A stretch of DNA of 64,000 bases from Paracoccus sp. M683 (lineage in GTDB: Bacteria > Pseudomonadota > Alphaproteobacteria > Rhodobacterales > Rhodobacteraceae): the NCBI RefSeq assembly GCF_007096355.1, contig NZ_VKDF01000002.1, positions 124,001 to 188,000 of the forward strand, given 5' to 3'. This document shows, in pieces, positions 33,146 through 42,292 of the stretch. The notes below the pieces were generated by a model, which was given only the letters and a program-made list of their open reading frames with translations, had not been told where the DNA came from and ran no database searches. The position numbers were made by a program, and so were the translations under genes. Every line of letters starts with the position of its first letter. Positions within the stretch are counted from its first letter, which is position 1.

Positions 33146-33973
33146 ATGACCGCTAGTCCCGATTCCATGCAGCCCCCCAACAAACGCCTGCATGCCGTGC
33201 GCAAAAGACCCCGTTTCCAGATGACGCGGACGGTCATGGCGCTGATGCTGCGCGAGATGTCGACGACCTATGGCCGTTCGGCGGGCGGCTATTTCTGGGC
33301 CATCCTTGAACCCGTTCTGGGCATCGCCTTGCTTTCGCTGATCTTTTCGCTGGCGCTGCGGTCGCCCGCCATGGGCACCAACTTTGCGCTGTTCTATGCC
33401 AGCGGCTATCTGCCCTTTTCGATGACCTTGCAGACGATCAACAAGGTGGCGCAGTCGGTGCGGTTCTCGCGCCCGTTCATGGCCTATCCTTGCGTCACCT
33501 TCATCGACGCGCTGCTGGCGCGGCTGATTCTCAGCGCGCTGACCAATATCGTGGTCATGGCCGTCGTTCTGACAGGCATCATGGTGATCTTTGACCTGCC
33601 GCTTTGGGCCGACCCGGTCAGCCTGGCCGCGACCGTGGGGCTGTCAATGCTGCTGGCCGCCGGAATCGGGACGATCAACTGCTTTCTGATGACCTCTTTC
33701 CCGATCTACGAACAGATCTGGGCCATTGCCACCCGGCCACTGTTCATCATCTCGGGCGTGTTCTTCACCTTCGAGTCGCTGCCCGGCATTGCCCGCGACG
33801 TGCTGTGGTACAATCCGCTGATCCACCTGATCGGCCTGATGCGACGCGGCCTGTATCCCACCTATGACGGCGAATATATCAGCATGGGCTTCGTCGCGCT
33901 GATCGGCTCGGTCACGCTGTTCTTCGGCCTGCTGCTGCTGTCGCGCCATTTCAAGCGCCTGATGGAATCCTGA
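33146..33973 (+). CDS. Capsule polysaccharide export permease (KpsM-like)
   Basis: This is an ABC-2 type permease of about 275 residues with six membrane segments. The N-terminal MLREMSTTYGRSAGGYFWAI, with its amphipathic interface helix and Tyr/Arg-rich loop, is diagnostic for KpsM/Wzm. ATG 33146 is the chosen start; an ATG at 33167 is the alternative, and neither has a strong ribosome site. Together with the KpsT- and KpsE-like proteins it forms a capsule exporter. No KpsC/KpsS lipid-linker synthases or outer-membrane KpsD/Wza lie in the window. Confidence 0.9.
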   Translation: MTASPDSMQPPNKRLHAVRKRPRFQMTRTVMALMLREMSTTYGRSAGGYFWAILEPVLGIALLSLIFSLALRSPAMGTNFALFYASGYLPFSMTLQTINKVAQSVRFSRPFMAYPCVTFIDALLARLILSALTNIVVMAVVLTGIMVIFDLPLWADPVSLAATVGLSMLLAAGIGTINCFLMTSFPIYEQIWAIATRPLFIISGVFFTFESLPGIARDVLWYNPLIHLIGLMRRGLYPTYDGEYISMGFVALIGSVTLFFGLLLLSRHFKRLMES

Positions 33974-34142
33974 TCCGCAAGGCGCGGACCAGCCGGCCAT
34001 ATTCGGAATCAAATGTCCTTTTACACTACGCCCCAGGGTCGTATCCAGTGGGGGTGAGTTCTGTTCGTCTTTGCCTGATCGTGTGGCGACTTTTCCCCGG
34101 CGGCCGGGCGTGGAATAGTTCCCCGATACAAGGGGGCACGCC

Positions 34143-35156
34143 ATGTTTCAGACGCTGGGGATCGACTGCACTGCCGTTCAGGCACCCATGGCCGGGGTGT
34201 CGACCCCGGCCCTGACCGCCGCCATCGCCAATGCCGGGGGTTTGGGCTTTGTCGCACTGGGCACCTTTGGCGTGGCCGAGGCGCGGCGGGCGCTGGATCA
34301 GACCCGCGCCCTGACCGCGCGCCCCTTTGGCGTCAACCTGTTCTGCCACGAACCCGCCCGGCGCGACCCCGAACGCGAGGCCCGCTGGCTGGATCGGCTG
34401 CGGCCGGATTTTGCCCGCTTCGGGGCCGAACCCCCGGCCGCACTGGCCGAAATCTATGACAGTTTCCGGGTGAACGATGCCCTGCTGGCCCTGCTTCTGG
34501 CTGAAAAGCCTGCGGTGATCAGCTTTCACTTCGGCCTGCCGCGCGAGGACCATCTGCGCGCCCTGCGCGACAGCGGCGCGATGCTGCTGGCCACGGCGAC
34601 CTGCCCCGAGGATGGCCGCATTCTCGCCAAGGCCGGGCTGGACGGAATTGTTGCGCAGGGCTGGCAGGCCGGCGGCCATCGCGGGCTGTTCGATCCGGTC
34701 GACATGGCGCAGGATCAGCGACTGCCCACGCTGGAATTGCTGGGCCAGCTGCGCGATCTGGGCCTGCCGCTGATTGCTGCGGGTGGCATCATGACCGCCA
34801 AGGACCGGCGCGAGGCAATGGCCGCCGGCGCCGCTGCCGTGCAATGCGGCACGGCCTTCCTGCTGTCGCCCGAAGTCACGACCAGCGCCGATCACCGGGC
34901 CCGTCTGGCCAGCTCGCAGACGCAGATGACGCGGGCGATCTCGGGCCGGCCGGCACGCGGGCTGGTGAATGGCTTCATGCAGATGAACGAATCCGAGGCG
35001 CCCGACTATCCGGTCGCCTATGACGCGGCCAAGGCGTTGAACGCGGCAGCCGTGGCAAAAGGCGACCACAGTTTCGCGGCGCAATGGGCCGGGACCGGTG
35101 CTGCGCAGGCGGTGGCGCGACCGGCGGCCGAGACCTTGGCGGCGATCAGCGGCTGA
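34143..35156 (+). CDS. Nitronate monooxygenase (2-nitropropane dioxygenase-like)
   Basis: This 337-residue FMN-dependent TIM-barrel enzyme detoxifies nitronates such as propionate 3-nitronate. Recognisable parts are VQAPMAGVSTPALTAAIANA at the N-terminus, the active-site stretch GWQAGGHRG with the conserved His, and LIAAGGIMTA and AAVQCGTAFLL for phosphate binding. It overlaps the end of serB by 11 bp tail to tail. The upstream gap to kpsM is about 170 bp without other features. Confidence 0.9.
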   Translation: MFQTLGIDCTAVQAPMAGVSTPALTAAIANAGGLGFVALGTFGVAEARRALDQTRALTARPFGVNLFCHEPARRDPEREARWLDRLRPDFARFGAEPPAALAEIYDSFRVNDALLALLLAEKPAVISFHFGLPREDHLRALRDSGAMLLATATCPEDGRILAKAGLDGIVAQGWQAGGHRGLFDPVDMAQDQRLPTLELLGQLRDLGLPLIAAGGIMTAKDRREAMAAGAAAVQCGTAFLLSPEVTTSADHRARLASSQTQMTRAISGRPARGLVNGFMQMNESEAPDYPVAYDAAKALNAAAVAKGDHSFAAQWAGTGAAQAVARPAAETLAAISG

Positions 35157-36027
35157 ATTCTTCCGCCGAATAGCCCTGAAGATACAGCAGCGCCGTCAGG
35201 TCGCCGTGATTGATGATGATCCCGGCCTGTTGCGCCACCACCGGCTTGGCATGCAGCGCAACGCCGGACCCTGCCAGTTGCAGCATGCCCAGATCATTCG
35301 CGCCGTCACCCACGGCAATCACATCGGCGGGCGTCAGGCCCAGCCTTTCGGTGATCTCGTTCAGCGCCTCGACCTTCGCCTCGCGACCCAGAACCGGCAG
35401 GGTCACATGGCCGGTCAGCACCCCGCCATCGGCCAACAGCGTATTGGCCCGATCCTCGTCAAAGCCCAGTTTTCTGGCGATCGGCCCGGTGAAATCGGTA
35501 AACCCGCCGGAAACCAGCGCCGCATAGGCCCCATGCGCCCGCATCGTCGCCACCAGTTCCGGCCCGCCCGAGGCCAGTGTGATCCGCTCGGCCAGGACCT
35601 TGCCGATGACGGTTTCGGGCAGGCCGGCCAACAGGCCGACACGTTCGATCAGGGCCTCGTGGAAATTCAGCTCGCCGTTCATGGCCCGCGCGGTGATGGC
35701 GGCGACACGCTCGCCCACGCCGGCCTCGGCGGCCAGTTCGTCGATGCATTCCTGGTCGATCATGGTCGAATCCATATCCGCCAGCAGCACCCGCTTGCGC
35801 CGCCCCGCGGTGGGCTGGATGGCCAGGTCGATGGCGATGGATTGCAGATCCGACCAGACCTCGTCCCATGCGTCGGGCACCGTGGCCATCTGAAATTCGG
35901 CCGCAATGCCGGGGTTCAGCCAGCGCGTTTCTGACCCGCCCCAGTTCTTGCGCAAACTGTCGATCAGCACGGCCTCAAGATTGGCATTTTCCGGCGCGGC
36001 GATCAGGGACAGGGTGAACATCGGCAT
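35146..36027 (-). CDS. serB: Phosphoserine phosphatase
   Basis: This HAD-superfamily enzyme of 293 residues performs the last step of serine synthesis, phosphoserine to serine. The catalytic DxDST motif is [14 protein letters not shown], motif II is [10 protein letters not shown], and motif III/IV reads [14 protein letters not shown]. About 85 residues precede the HAD core, as in SerB proteins with an N-terminal regulatory region. An ATG two codons downstream (36021) is also possible. It is divergent from serC, so all three serine genes are neighbours. Confidence 0.95.
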   Translation of the reverse strand: MPMFTLSLIAAPENANLEAVLIDSLRKNWGGSETRWLNPGIAAEFQMATVPDAWDEVWSDLQSIAIDLAIQPTAGRRKRVLLADMDSTMIDQECIDELAAEAGVGERVAAITARAMNGELNFHEALIERVGLLAGLPETVIGKVLAERITLASGGPELVATMRAHGAYAALVSGGFTDFTGPIARKLGFDEDRANTLLADGGVLTGHVTLPVLGREAKVEALNEITERLGLTPADVIAVGDGANDLGMLQLAGSGVALHAKPVVAQQAGIIINHGDLTALLYLQGYSAEEFSR

Positions 36028-36100
36028 CGCTTTCGATCAGAATGAATGCCGCCGGATGTATGCGAAACTTTCTTCTTGCGCCAGATGGGGTCGGGGCTGT

Positions 36101-36157
36101 ATGGCCGTCGGTGGGACACCCCTCCCCAACGAGGGGCTTTTAGCTGGAAGGCTAGCC
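36101..36157 (+). ncRNA. serC leader RNA (cis-regulatory)
   Basis: This matches the serC leader described upstream of serC-serA operons in some alphaproteobacteria. A stem CCCCTC (36119-36124) / GAGGGG (36131-36136) with loop CCCAAC is followed by CTTT and a final small hairpin TAGC (36141-36144) / GCTA (36151-36154). The loop TGGAAG of that hairpin holds the ribosome-binding site of serC, four bases before the ATG. Sequestering the ribosome site would control translation. The 5' boundary is approximate, and the ligand or mechanism is not known to me. Confidence 0.8.
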
Positions 36158-37303
36158 ATGACCGATCTGACGATCCCGGTTGCGCGCCCGGTAAATCCGC
36201 GCTTTTCCTCTGGCCCCTGTGCCAAGATTCCCCATTACAACCTGAACCTGCTGTCTGACGCGCCGCTTGGCCGCTCGCATCGTGCCGCTGTCGGCAAGGC
36301 GAAGCTGGCCGAGGCGATCGACCTGACGCGCGACGTGCTGGGCGTGCCCGCCGATTATCGCATCGGCATCGTGCCGGGTTCGGATACCGGCGCGGTCGAG
36401 ATGGCCATGTGGTCGCTGCTGGGCGCCCGGCCCGCGGAAATGCTGGCCTGGGAAAGCTTTGGCGAAGGCTGGGTCACCGATGTGGTCAAGCAGCTGAAGC
36501 TGGATGCCGTGGTCCGCAAGGCCGATTATGGTCAGATCGTCGATCTGGCAGAGGTCGATTTCGACAAGGATGTGGTGTTCACCTGGAACGGCACGACCAG
36601 CGGCGTGCGGGTGCCGAATGGCGATGCGATCCCGGCGGATCGCGATGGTCTGACCATCTGCGACGCGACCAGCGCAGCATTTGCCATGGACCTGCCCTGG
36701 GACAAGCTGGATGTGGTGACCTTCAGCTGGCAGAAGGTGCTGGGCGGCGAGGGCGCGCATGGGATGCTGATCCTGTCGCCGCGCGCCGTGGAACGGCTGG
36801 AAAGCTATGTTCCCGCCTGGCCGCTGCCCAAGATTTTCCGCATGACCAAGGGCGGCAAGCTGATCGAGGGCATCTTCAGGGGCGAGACGATCAACACGCC
36901 CTCGATGCTGGCGGTCGAGGACTATCTTGTCTCGCTGAAATGGGCGCAGTCCATCGGCGGGCTGGCCGGCCTTATCGGGCGTTGTGACGCAAATTCCGGT
37001 GCCGTGCGCGATTTCATCGCCGGCAAGGATTGGATTGCCGATCTGGCCGAGGATCCGGCGACGGCCTCGACCACCAGTGTTTGCCTGAAGTTCACCGATC
37101 CGGCGATCAAGGATGGCGCCGCTTTCGCCAAGGCGGTCGCCAAGCGGCTGGAAAAAGAGGGCGTGGCGCTGGATGCAGGCGCCTATCGCGATGCGCCCGC
37201 CGGTCTGCGGATCTGGTGCGGTGCCACGGTCGAGGCCAGCGACGTCGCGGCGCTGATGCCTTGGATCGAATACGCCTATCGCGCCGAACTGGCCGCGCAA
37301 TAG
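36158..37303 (+). CDS. serC: Phosphoserine aminotransferase
   Basis: This 381-residue PLP enzyme converts 3-phosphohydroxypyruvate and glutamate to phosphoserine. The PLP lysine is Lys193 in [14 protein letters not shown], preceded by the conserved CDATSAAF segment that carries the pyridine-nitrogen Asp. The sequence belongs to the alphaproteobacterial SerC subgroup ([13 protein letters not shown] near the N-terminus). The start follows the ribosome site held in the leader hairpin. serA follows after 108 bp that contain a hairpin repeat. Confidence 0.96.
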   Translation: MTDLTIPVARPVNPRFSSGPCAKIPHYNLNLLSDAPLGRSHRAAVGKAKLAEAIDLTRDVLGVPADYRIGIVPGSDTGAVEMAMWSLLGARPAEMLAWESFGEGWVTDVVKQLKLDAVVRKADYGQIVDLAEVDFDKDVVFTWNGTTSGVRVPNGDAIPADRDGLTICDATSAAFAMDLPWDKLDVVTFSWQKVLGGEGAHGMLILSPRAVERLESYVPAWPLPKIFRMTKGGKLIEGIFRGETINTPSMLAVEDYLVSLKWAQSIGGLAGLIGRCDANSGAVRDFIAGKDWIADLAEDPATASTTSVCLKFTDPAIKDGAAFAKAVAKRLEKEGVALDAGAYRDAPAGLRIWCGATVEASDVAALMPWIEYAYRAELAAQ

Positions 37304-37318
37304 GCGGAAAGCCAAGGA

Positions 37319-37352
37319 CCGGGGGCCAGCCCCCGGACCCCCGAGATATTTT
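37319..37352 (+). repeat. Hairpin repeat, copy 1 (between serC and serA)
   Basis: CCGGGGG-CCAG-CCCCCGG forms a tight hairpin, followed by ACCCCCGAGATATTTT. The same design appears at 52398 and 57837, and in reduced form at 43505, always in the orientation of transcription. The T-rich end could make it a partial terminator between serC and serA. Confidence 0.75.
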
Positions 37353-37411
37353 CATGAAGAAGAAAGCGTCAGCGCGGCAGATGCCCGGACGCGAGTGAAA
37401 GGATAACAGAG

Positions 37412-39001
37412 ATGCCGAAGGTTCTCGTATCGGACAAACTGTCGGAAACCGCCGTCCAGATTTTCCGCGATCGCGGGGTCGAGGTCGATTACCTGCCTGA
37501 TCTGGGCAAGGACAAGGACAAACTGGCCGAGGTGATCGGGCAATATGATGGGCTGGCCATTCGGTCCGCGACCAAGGTGACCGAGAAGCTGCTGGAACAT
37601 GCCACGAATCTGAAGGTCGTGGGTCGCGCCGGGATCGGGGTGGACAACGTCGACATTCCGGCCGCCAGCAAGAAGGGCGTGATCGTGATGAACACGCCTT
37701 TCGGCAACAGCGTGACCACCGCCGAGCATGCCATTGCAATGATGTTCGCCGTGGCGCGGCAATTGCCCGAGGCCAGCGTGTCGACCCATGCCGGGAAATG
37801 GGAAAAGAACCGCTTCATGGGGGTCGAGCTGTTCAACAAGACCCTGGGTGTGATCGGGGCGGGCAATATCGGCAGCATCGTGATCGACCGGGCGCTTGGG
37901 TTGCACATGAAGGTTCTGGCCTTTGATCCCTTCCTGTCGGAAGAACGGGCCAAGGATCTGGGCGTCACCAAGGTCGAGCTGGACGATCTGCTGGCCAAGG
38001 CCGATTTCATCACCTTCCACGTCCCGCTGACCGACAAGACCCGCAATATCCTGTCGCGCGAGGCAATCGCCAAGCTGAAGCCCGGCGCGCGGATCATCAA
38101 TTGCGCCCGCGGCGGTCTGGTCGACGAAGAAGCGCTGGCCGAGGCGTTGAAGGACGGCCGCGTGGCCGGTGCGGCATTCGATGTCTTTGCCGTCGAGCCG
38201 GCGACTGAAAGCCCGCTGTTCAACCTGCCCAATGTGGTGGTGACGCCGCATCTGGGGGCCTCGACCACCGAGGCGCAGGAAAACGTCGCCCTGCAAGTGG
38301 CCGAGCAGATGTCGGACTATCTGCTGACCGGCGCAGTCGAGAATGCGCTGAACATGCCGTCGGTCACCGCAGAAGAGGCCGCTGTCATGGGGCCATGGAT
38401 CGCCCTGGCCGGTCATCTTGGTGCCTTTGTCGGGCAGATGACCGATGAGCCGATCAAGGCCATCAACGTACTGTATGACGGTGTCGTGTCGGAAATGAAC
38501 CTGAACGCGCTGAATGCCGCCGTGATCTCGGGCGTGATGAAGGCGACCAATCCCGATGTGAACATGGTCTCGGCCCCGGTCATCGCCAAGGAACGTGGCG
38601 TGCAGATCGCCACCACCCGTCAGGACAAGGCCGGCGTGTTCGAGGGCTATATCAAGCTGACGGTCGTGACCGGCGAACGCGAGCGGTCCATCGCCGGCAC
38701 CGTGTTCAGCGATGGCAAGCCGCGTTTCATCCAGATCCGTGGTATCAACATCGACGCCGAGGTTGGCGAGCACATGCTGTATACCCGCAACCGCGACGTG
38801 CCGGGCGTGATCGGGGCGCTGGGCATGACGCTGGGCGAATTGGGCGTGAACATCGCGAACTTTACGCTGGGTCGCGCGGGTGCCGGCGATGATGCGATCG
38901 CCATCCTGTATCTGGACGAGGCGATCTCGGACGAGGCGCTGGCATCGCTGCAAAAGACCGGCAAGTTCCTGCAAGCCCGCCGTCTGCATTTCCAGATCTG
39001 A
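37412..39001 (+). CDS. serA: D-3-phosphoglycerate dehydrogenase
   Basis: This 529-residue enzyme catalyses the first committed step of serine synthesis. The NAD-binding fold shows GVIGAGNIGS, with catalytic Arg in INCARGGL, Glu in the AVEPATESPL region and His in VTPHLGAST. The length shows the long (type I) form with an intervening domain and a C-terminal ACT domain (IRGINIDAEVGEHMLYTRN, then DVPGVIGALG), so serine feedback is possible. It is cotranscribed with serC, and a strong terminator follows. Confidence 0.97.
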   Translation: MPKVLVSDKLSETAVQIFRDRGVEVDYLPDLGKDKDKLAEVIGQYDGLAIRSATKVTEKLLEHATNLKVVGRAGIGVDNVDIPAASKKGVIVMNTPFGNSVTTAEHAIAMMFAVARQLPEASVSTHAGKWEKNRFMGVELFNKTLGVIGAGNIGSIVIDRALGLHMKVLAFDPFLSEERAKDLGVTKVELDDLLAKADFITFHVPLTDKTRNILSREAIAKLKPGARIINCARGGLVDEEALAEALKDGRVAGAAFDVFAVEPATESPLFNLPNVVVTPHLGASTTEAQENVALQVAEQMSDYLLTGAVENALNMPSVTAEEAAVMGPWIALAGHLGAFVGQMTDEPIKAINVLYDGVVSEMNLNALNAAVISGVMKATNPDVNMVSAPVIAKERGVQIATTRQDKAGVFEGYIKLTVVTGERERSIAGTVFSDGKPRFIQIRGINIDAEVGEHMLYTRNRDVPGVIGALGMTLGELGVNIANFTLGRAGAGDDAIAILYLDEAISDEALASLQKTGKFLQARRLHFQI

Positions 39002-39027
39002 ACCCTGTCAGACTTGCCAAAGCAAAG

Positions 39028-39055
39028 GATCCCGGCCAGACAGGCCGGGATCTTT
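39028..39055 (+). terminator. Intrinsic terminator of serC-serA
   Basis: A perfect 10-bp stem GATCCCGGCC / GGCCGGGATC with a 5-base loop AGACA is followed by TTTGT. It lies 27 bases after the serA stop and is the clearest intrinsic terminator in the window. Confidence 0.85.
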
Positions 39056-39075
39056 GTCATTCGGCAGGAGGACCA

Positions 39076-39810
39076 ATGCGGGTCTATACTATCGGCGACA
39101 TTCACGGCCAGTTGCAGCTGTTGAAGGACGCGCATCGGCTGATCGAGGCCGATGGCGGGCAGGATGCCCGGATCGTGCATCTGGGCGATCTGATCGACCG
39201 CGGACCCGATTCGCGCGGGGTCGTCGACCATCTGATGAACGGGCAGGCACAGGGTCGCGACTGGATCGTGCTGCGCGGCAATCACGACCGCTTTCTGCCT
39301 GCCTTTCTTGCCGATCCCGATTGGGCCGATCCGGGGCTGGCCACGCCGGTGGTCTGGACCGATCATCCGGGGCTTGGGGCGGCGGCGACGCTGGCATCGT
39401 ACGGGGTCGATGCGGATCAGCCACGGGCCGCGCTGCACAAGGCGGCGCGGGCTGCCGTGCCGGTCGAGCATGCCGAATTTCTGGCTGGCCTGCCGCTGTG
39501 GTATTTGCAGGATCGGCTGCTGTTCGTTCACGCCGGGATCCGGCCCGGCATCGACTTGCAGTCGCAGACCGAGCAGGATCTGGTCTGGATCCGCAAGGGG
39601 TTTCTGGACAGCCCCGTCGATCATGGCCCGCTGGTGGTGCATGGTCATACCGCAATCGACCGCGCCACCCATTACGGCAACCGCCTGAATATAGATAGCG
39701 GCGCGGCCTATGGCGGGCCCCTGTCTGCCGTTCGGCTGGATGCAGATGGCGCCTGGCTGCTGGGTCCGGGCGGCAGCCAGCCTCTGCGGCCGCAGCACGA
39801 CGCATCATGA
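39076..39810 (+). CDS. Metallophosphoesterase (serine/threonine phosphatase-like)
   Basis: This is a 244-residue calcineurin-like phosphatase. Metal-binding motifs are complete: GDIHG (residues 7-11), GDLIDRG and GNHD, with later histidines in FVHAG and VVHGHT. It is of the ApaH/PrpE-like single-domain type that acts on phosphoproteins or dinucleotides; substrate not determinable. GAGGACC lies before the start. Its stop overlaps the following membrane-protein gene (ATGA). Confidence 0.9.
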   Translation: MRVYTIGDIHGQLQLLKDAHRLIEADGGQDARIVHLGDLIDRGPDSRGVVDHLMNGQAQGRDWIVLRGNHDRFLPAFLADPDWADPGLATPVVWTDHPGLGAAATLASYGVDADQPRAALHKAARAAVPVEHAEFLAGLPLWYLQDRLLFVHAGIRPGIDLQSQTEQDLVWIRKGFLDSPVDHGPLVVHGHTAIDRATHYGNRLNIDSGAAYGGPLSAVRLDADGAWLLGPGGSQPLRPQHDAS

Positions 39811-40376
39811 ACAGCAGTTCGCGATCCTGGCTGCCGGCTCTTCTTGCCGGCCTGGTCATGGCCGGTGCCGCCATCATCCTGCTGACCATGGGACGAGAAC
39901 CCATCTGCACCTGCGGCGTGGTCAAGCTGTGGCATGGCGTCACCAACAGCGCGGAAAATTCGCAGCATTTGACCGATTGGTACACGCCGTCACATGTGCT
40001 GCATGGGCTGGTTTTCTATGCGCTGCTGCATTGGTTGCTGCCGCGATTGGGGCTGGGCTGGCGGTTCCTGCTGGCCACGATGATCGAGGCGGCATGGGAA
40101 ATCGCCGAAAACACCGATGCGGTGATCGAACGCTATCGCGCGGTGACCATCTCACTGGATTACTATGGCGATGCGGTGGTCAACTCGATGGCCGATATGG
40201 TCGCCATGATGTTTGGCTTCTGGCTGGCGCGGGTGCTGCCGGTCTGGCTGTCGGTCCTCCTGTTCCTGGCGACCGAGGCGCTATTGCTTCTGGTGATCCG
40301 CGACGGATTGTTGCTGAATGTGCTGATGCTGCTGTGGCCGGTCGAGGTGATCCGGCAATGGCAGGCGGCGGGATAG
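39807..40376 (+). CDS. DUF2585 / UPF0314 membrane protein
   Basis: This 189-residue protein of unknown function is conserved in alphaproteobacteria. Hydrophobic segments lie near residues 9-27, 64-80, 86-96 and 130-170. The motif [14 protein letters not shown], the segment [18 protein letters not shown] and [15 protein letters not shown] are the recognisable DUF2585 features, with acidic and histidine residues suggesting a metal or substrate site at the membrane. It is coupled to the phosphatase by a 4-bp overlap and to creA by a 9-bp gap. Confidence 0.85.
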   Translation: MNSSSRSWLPALLAGLVMAGAAIILLTMGREPICTCGVVKLWHGVTNSAENSQHLTDWYTPSHVLHGLVFYALLHWLLPRLGLGWRFLLATMIEAAWEIAENTDAVIERYRAVTISLDYYGDAVVNSMADMVAMMFGFWLARVLPVWLSVLLFLATEALLLLVIRDGLLLNVLMLLWPVEVIRQWQAAG

Positions 40377-40385
40377 GAGATCGAG

Positions 40386-40853
40386 ATGAAGCGAATCATT
40401 CTTGCGGCACTGCTGGCGGCCGGTCCGGCAATGGCCGAGGAAGTGGGCGAGATCAGCGTCGATTGGGTCGGCAACGACATCATCATCGAGGCGATCCGCG
40501 ATCCCGACGTGGCGGGCGTGACCTGCCATCTGGCCTATTTCGATCGCTCGGTGATCGACCGGCTAAGCCAGGGCAACTGGTTCGAGGATCCGTCAAATTC
40601 GGCGATCGAATGCAGCCGCACCGGGCCGATCCAGATTGGTGACATTGCCCGCGGGAAGGGTGGCGAGAACGTGTTTTCGGAAGGACGCTCGCTGATCATC
40701 AAATCGCTGCGGGTCAAACGGGTCTTTGACGAGACGAATGGCGTTCTGGTCTATCTGGCTCATGCAAATGAACTGACCGAAGGCTCGGCCAAGATGGCGA
40801 TCTCGACCGTTGCCCTGACAGCCGAGGAAAGGGCTGCGGCGCAGGCCCGATAG
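40386..40853 (+). CDS. creA: CreA-family periplasmic protein
   Basis: This 155-residue exported protein has a signal peptide of about 17 residues ending AMA, then EEVGEISVDWVGNDIIIEA and DPDVAGVTCHLAYFDR, typical of CreA. The family is widespread but its function is unknown; in E. coli the gene lies with the creBC two-component genes, which are absent here. Two cysteines (TCHL and IECSRTG) may pair in the periplasm. Confidence 0.87.
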   Translation: MKRIILAALLAAGPAMAEEVGEISVDWVGNDIIIEAIRDPDVAGVTCHLAYFDRSVIDRLSQGNWFEDPSNSAIECSRTGPIQIGDIARGKGGENVFSEGRSLIIKSLRVKRVFDETNGVLVYLAHANELTEGSAKMAISTVALTAEERAAAQAR

Positions 40854-40965
40854 CTGCCTTGCCGTAGCGATAGGGACAGTTTGCGGATCGGATGTCGTTC
40901 CGGCCCCCGTGACAGTGGACAGCGGCCCAGGATTGGATTACTGCATTTTCGCTTGGGATGCACAC

Positions 40966-41298
40966 ATGACACCACACCGCCGAGTCGCAAAATATAATCT
41001 GGGGCAGATCGTTCGCCATCGCAGCCGCGATTTTCGCGGGGTGGTGTTCGATGTCGACCCGGAATTTGCGAATACCGAGGAATGGTATGAATCCATCCCC
41101 GAGGATATCCGGCCAGCCAAGGACCAGCCCTTCTATCACCTGTTTGCCGAGACCGAAGCGACCTATTACGTCGCCTATGTGTCCGAACAGAACCTGGTGC
41201 CAGACGGATCGGGCGAGCCGTTGGACCACCCCGAAGTGACCGAGTTGTTTGGCGAGTTCGAGGACGGGCGCTATCCGCTGCAATCGCCAATGAACTGA
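40966..41298 (+). CDS. hspQ: Heat-shock protein HspQ (YccV-like)
   Basis: This 110-residue small protein has the hemimethylated-DNA-binding/YccV-like fold: YNLGQIVRHRSRDFRGVVFDVDPEF, then PFYHLFAE, YVAYVSEQNL and the acidic tail DHPEVTELFGEFEDG. HspQ is linked to stress proteolysis and acts as a Lon specificity enhancer in enterobacteria. The ATG at 40966 is chosen because similarity starts there; 57 upstream bases are also open. Confidence 0.9.
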   Translation: MTPHRRVAKYNLGQIVRHRSRDFRGVVFDVDPEFANTEEWYESIPEDIRPAKDQPFYHLFAETEATYYVAYVSEQNLVPDGSGEPLDHPEVTELFGEFEDGRYPLQSPMN

Positions 41299-41330
41299 TC
41301 GGGGTTGGTTCCAGACGTTCGGGAAGGTCG

Positions 41331-41867
41331 TCAGCCCGCCGGCTTTTCAGGGTCGCTCGACGCATCTTCCGAAACCGGGACGCGGAAGGCCAGGAAGTTT
41401 CGGGTTTCCTCGCGGTAATAACACAGCTCTTGGGTCAGGTCGTGGATCAGGAACCAGCCAAAACCACCTTCGGGCAGGTCGACGCTGTGGGCATCGGGGA
41501 TCGCGCCGGGCAGAAGGCAACCATCAGGCAGTGAAATACCGTCATCGGTGACGGCGCAGGACAAGCCGCCGGCATGCCGGACGATGCAGATATGGATCAT
41601 GGGTGCCGCCCGGAGCGTGCCGCCATCTGGTCCGGTCTCGCCGATCCAGGGGCCATGTTCGGCGACATTGTTCATGACCTCGGCCAGCACCAGCTCCAGC
41701 CGGCCAAGCGCATCCTCGTCGATATCGGCGGCAAAGCGGCGACGGATATCGGCCAGCGTGTCACGGACCAGCAATGGCTGGGCCCGAAGAACCCGGTGAA
41801 ACATTGGCTGCGCGCCCCGGTCCAGATCGCCGGTTTGTCCGGGGTCATGGCTGTTGGCCGCGTTCAT
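41331..41867 (-). CDS. RsbW-like ATP-binding anti-sigma factor kinase
   Basis: This 178-residue protein has a GHKL-type HATPase fold. The N-box is LELVLAEVMNNVAEHG, and later motifs are VTDDGISLPDG and GGFGWFLIHDL. Such proteins bind a sigma factor or phosphorylate a STAS partner. The partner gene lies directly upstream and overlaps (TGATG), so this is a classic partner-switch pair. No sigma factor or PP2C phosphatase gene lies nearby. Confidence 0.87.
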   Translation of the reverse strand: MNAANSHDPGQTGDLDRGAQPMFHRVLRAQPLLVRDTLADIRRRFAADIDEDALGRLELVLAEVMNNVAEHGPWIGETGPDGGTLRAAPMIHICIVRHAGGLSCAVTDDGISLPDGCLLPGAIPDAHSVDLPEGGFGWFLIHDLTQELCYYREETRNFLAFRVPVSEDASSDPEKPAG

Positions 41868-42199
41868 CAACCTACCTCCCTCTCCGTGCGCGGGGCATCC
41901 GAGATGGTAAAGACGGTATCCATCCGCGTCAGGCGAAAGACCCGTTCGACATTCGGCTGCAACCCTTCCAGAACCAAGGATATACCATGAGGCATCGCCT
42001 TGTGGATGGCGATCATCGCGCCAAGGCCGGAACTGTCCATGAACTGCACCTGACGCAGATCCAGCAGCACGGGTGTGCTGCATTTCGACACGATCTCGCG
42101 CATGCGATCCTTGAACCGCGTTGCGATGGCGGCATCCAGCCGCTGCTCTTCAACCCGGATCACGATTCGATGCGCGTCCGGCGCGACAGTCAGGTTCAT
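41867..42199 (-). CDS. STAS-domain anti-sigma factor antagonist
   Basis: This 110-residue protein has the STAS core PVLLDLRQVQFMDSSGLGAMIAIHKAM. The Ser of DSSGLG is the expected phosphorylation site for the RsbW-like kinase encoded next. The pair controls availability of a sigma factor or another target by reversible binding. It is divergent from the thiolase gene by 93 bp. Confidence 0.9.
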   Translation of the reverse strand: MNLTVAPDAHRIVIRVEEQRLDAAIATRFKDRMREIVSKCSTPVLLDLRQVQFMDSSGLGAMIAIHKAMPHGISLVLEGLQPNVERVFRLTRMDTVFTISDAPRTEREVG

Positions 42200-42292
42200 C
42201 GGACAATCCCTTGCATCTTCGGTGCCGGGATCCTTACTAGACGGAAATGGTTACGATCCGGTAAGCGTGGCAGAAATCTGCGGAGGACGATC

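Noticed and set aside
36158..37303. An earlier in-frame start for serC at 35906
   Set aside because: It would translate through the structured leader and overlap serB; the SerC similarity begins at [11 protein letters not shown] after the leader ribosome site.
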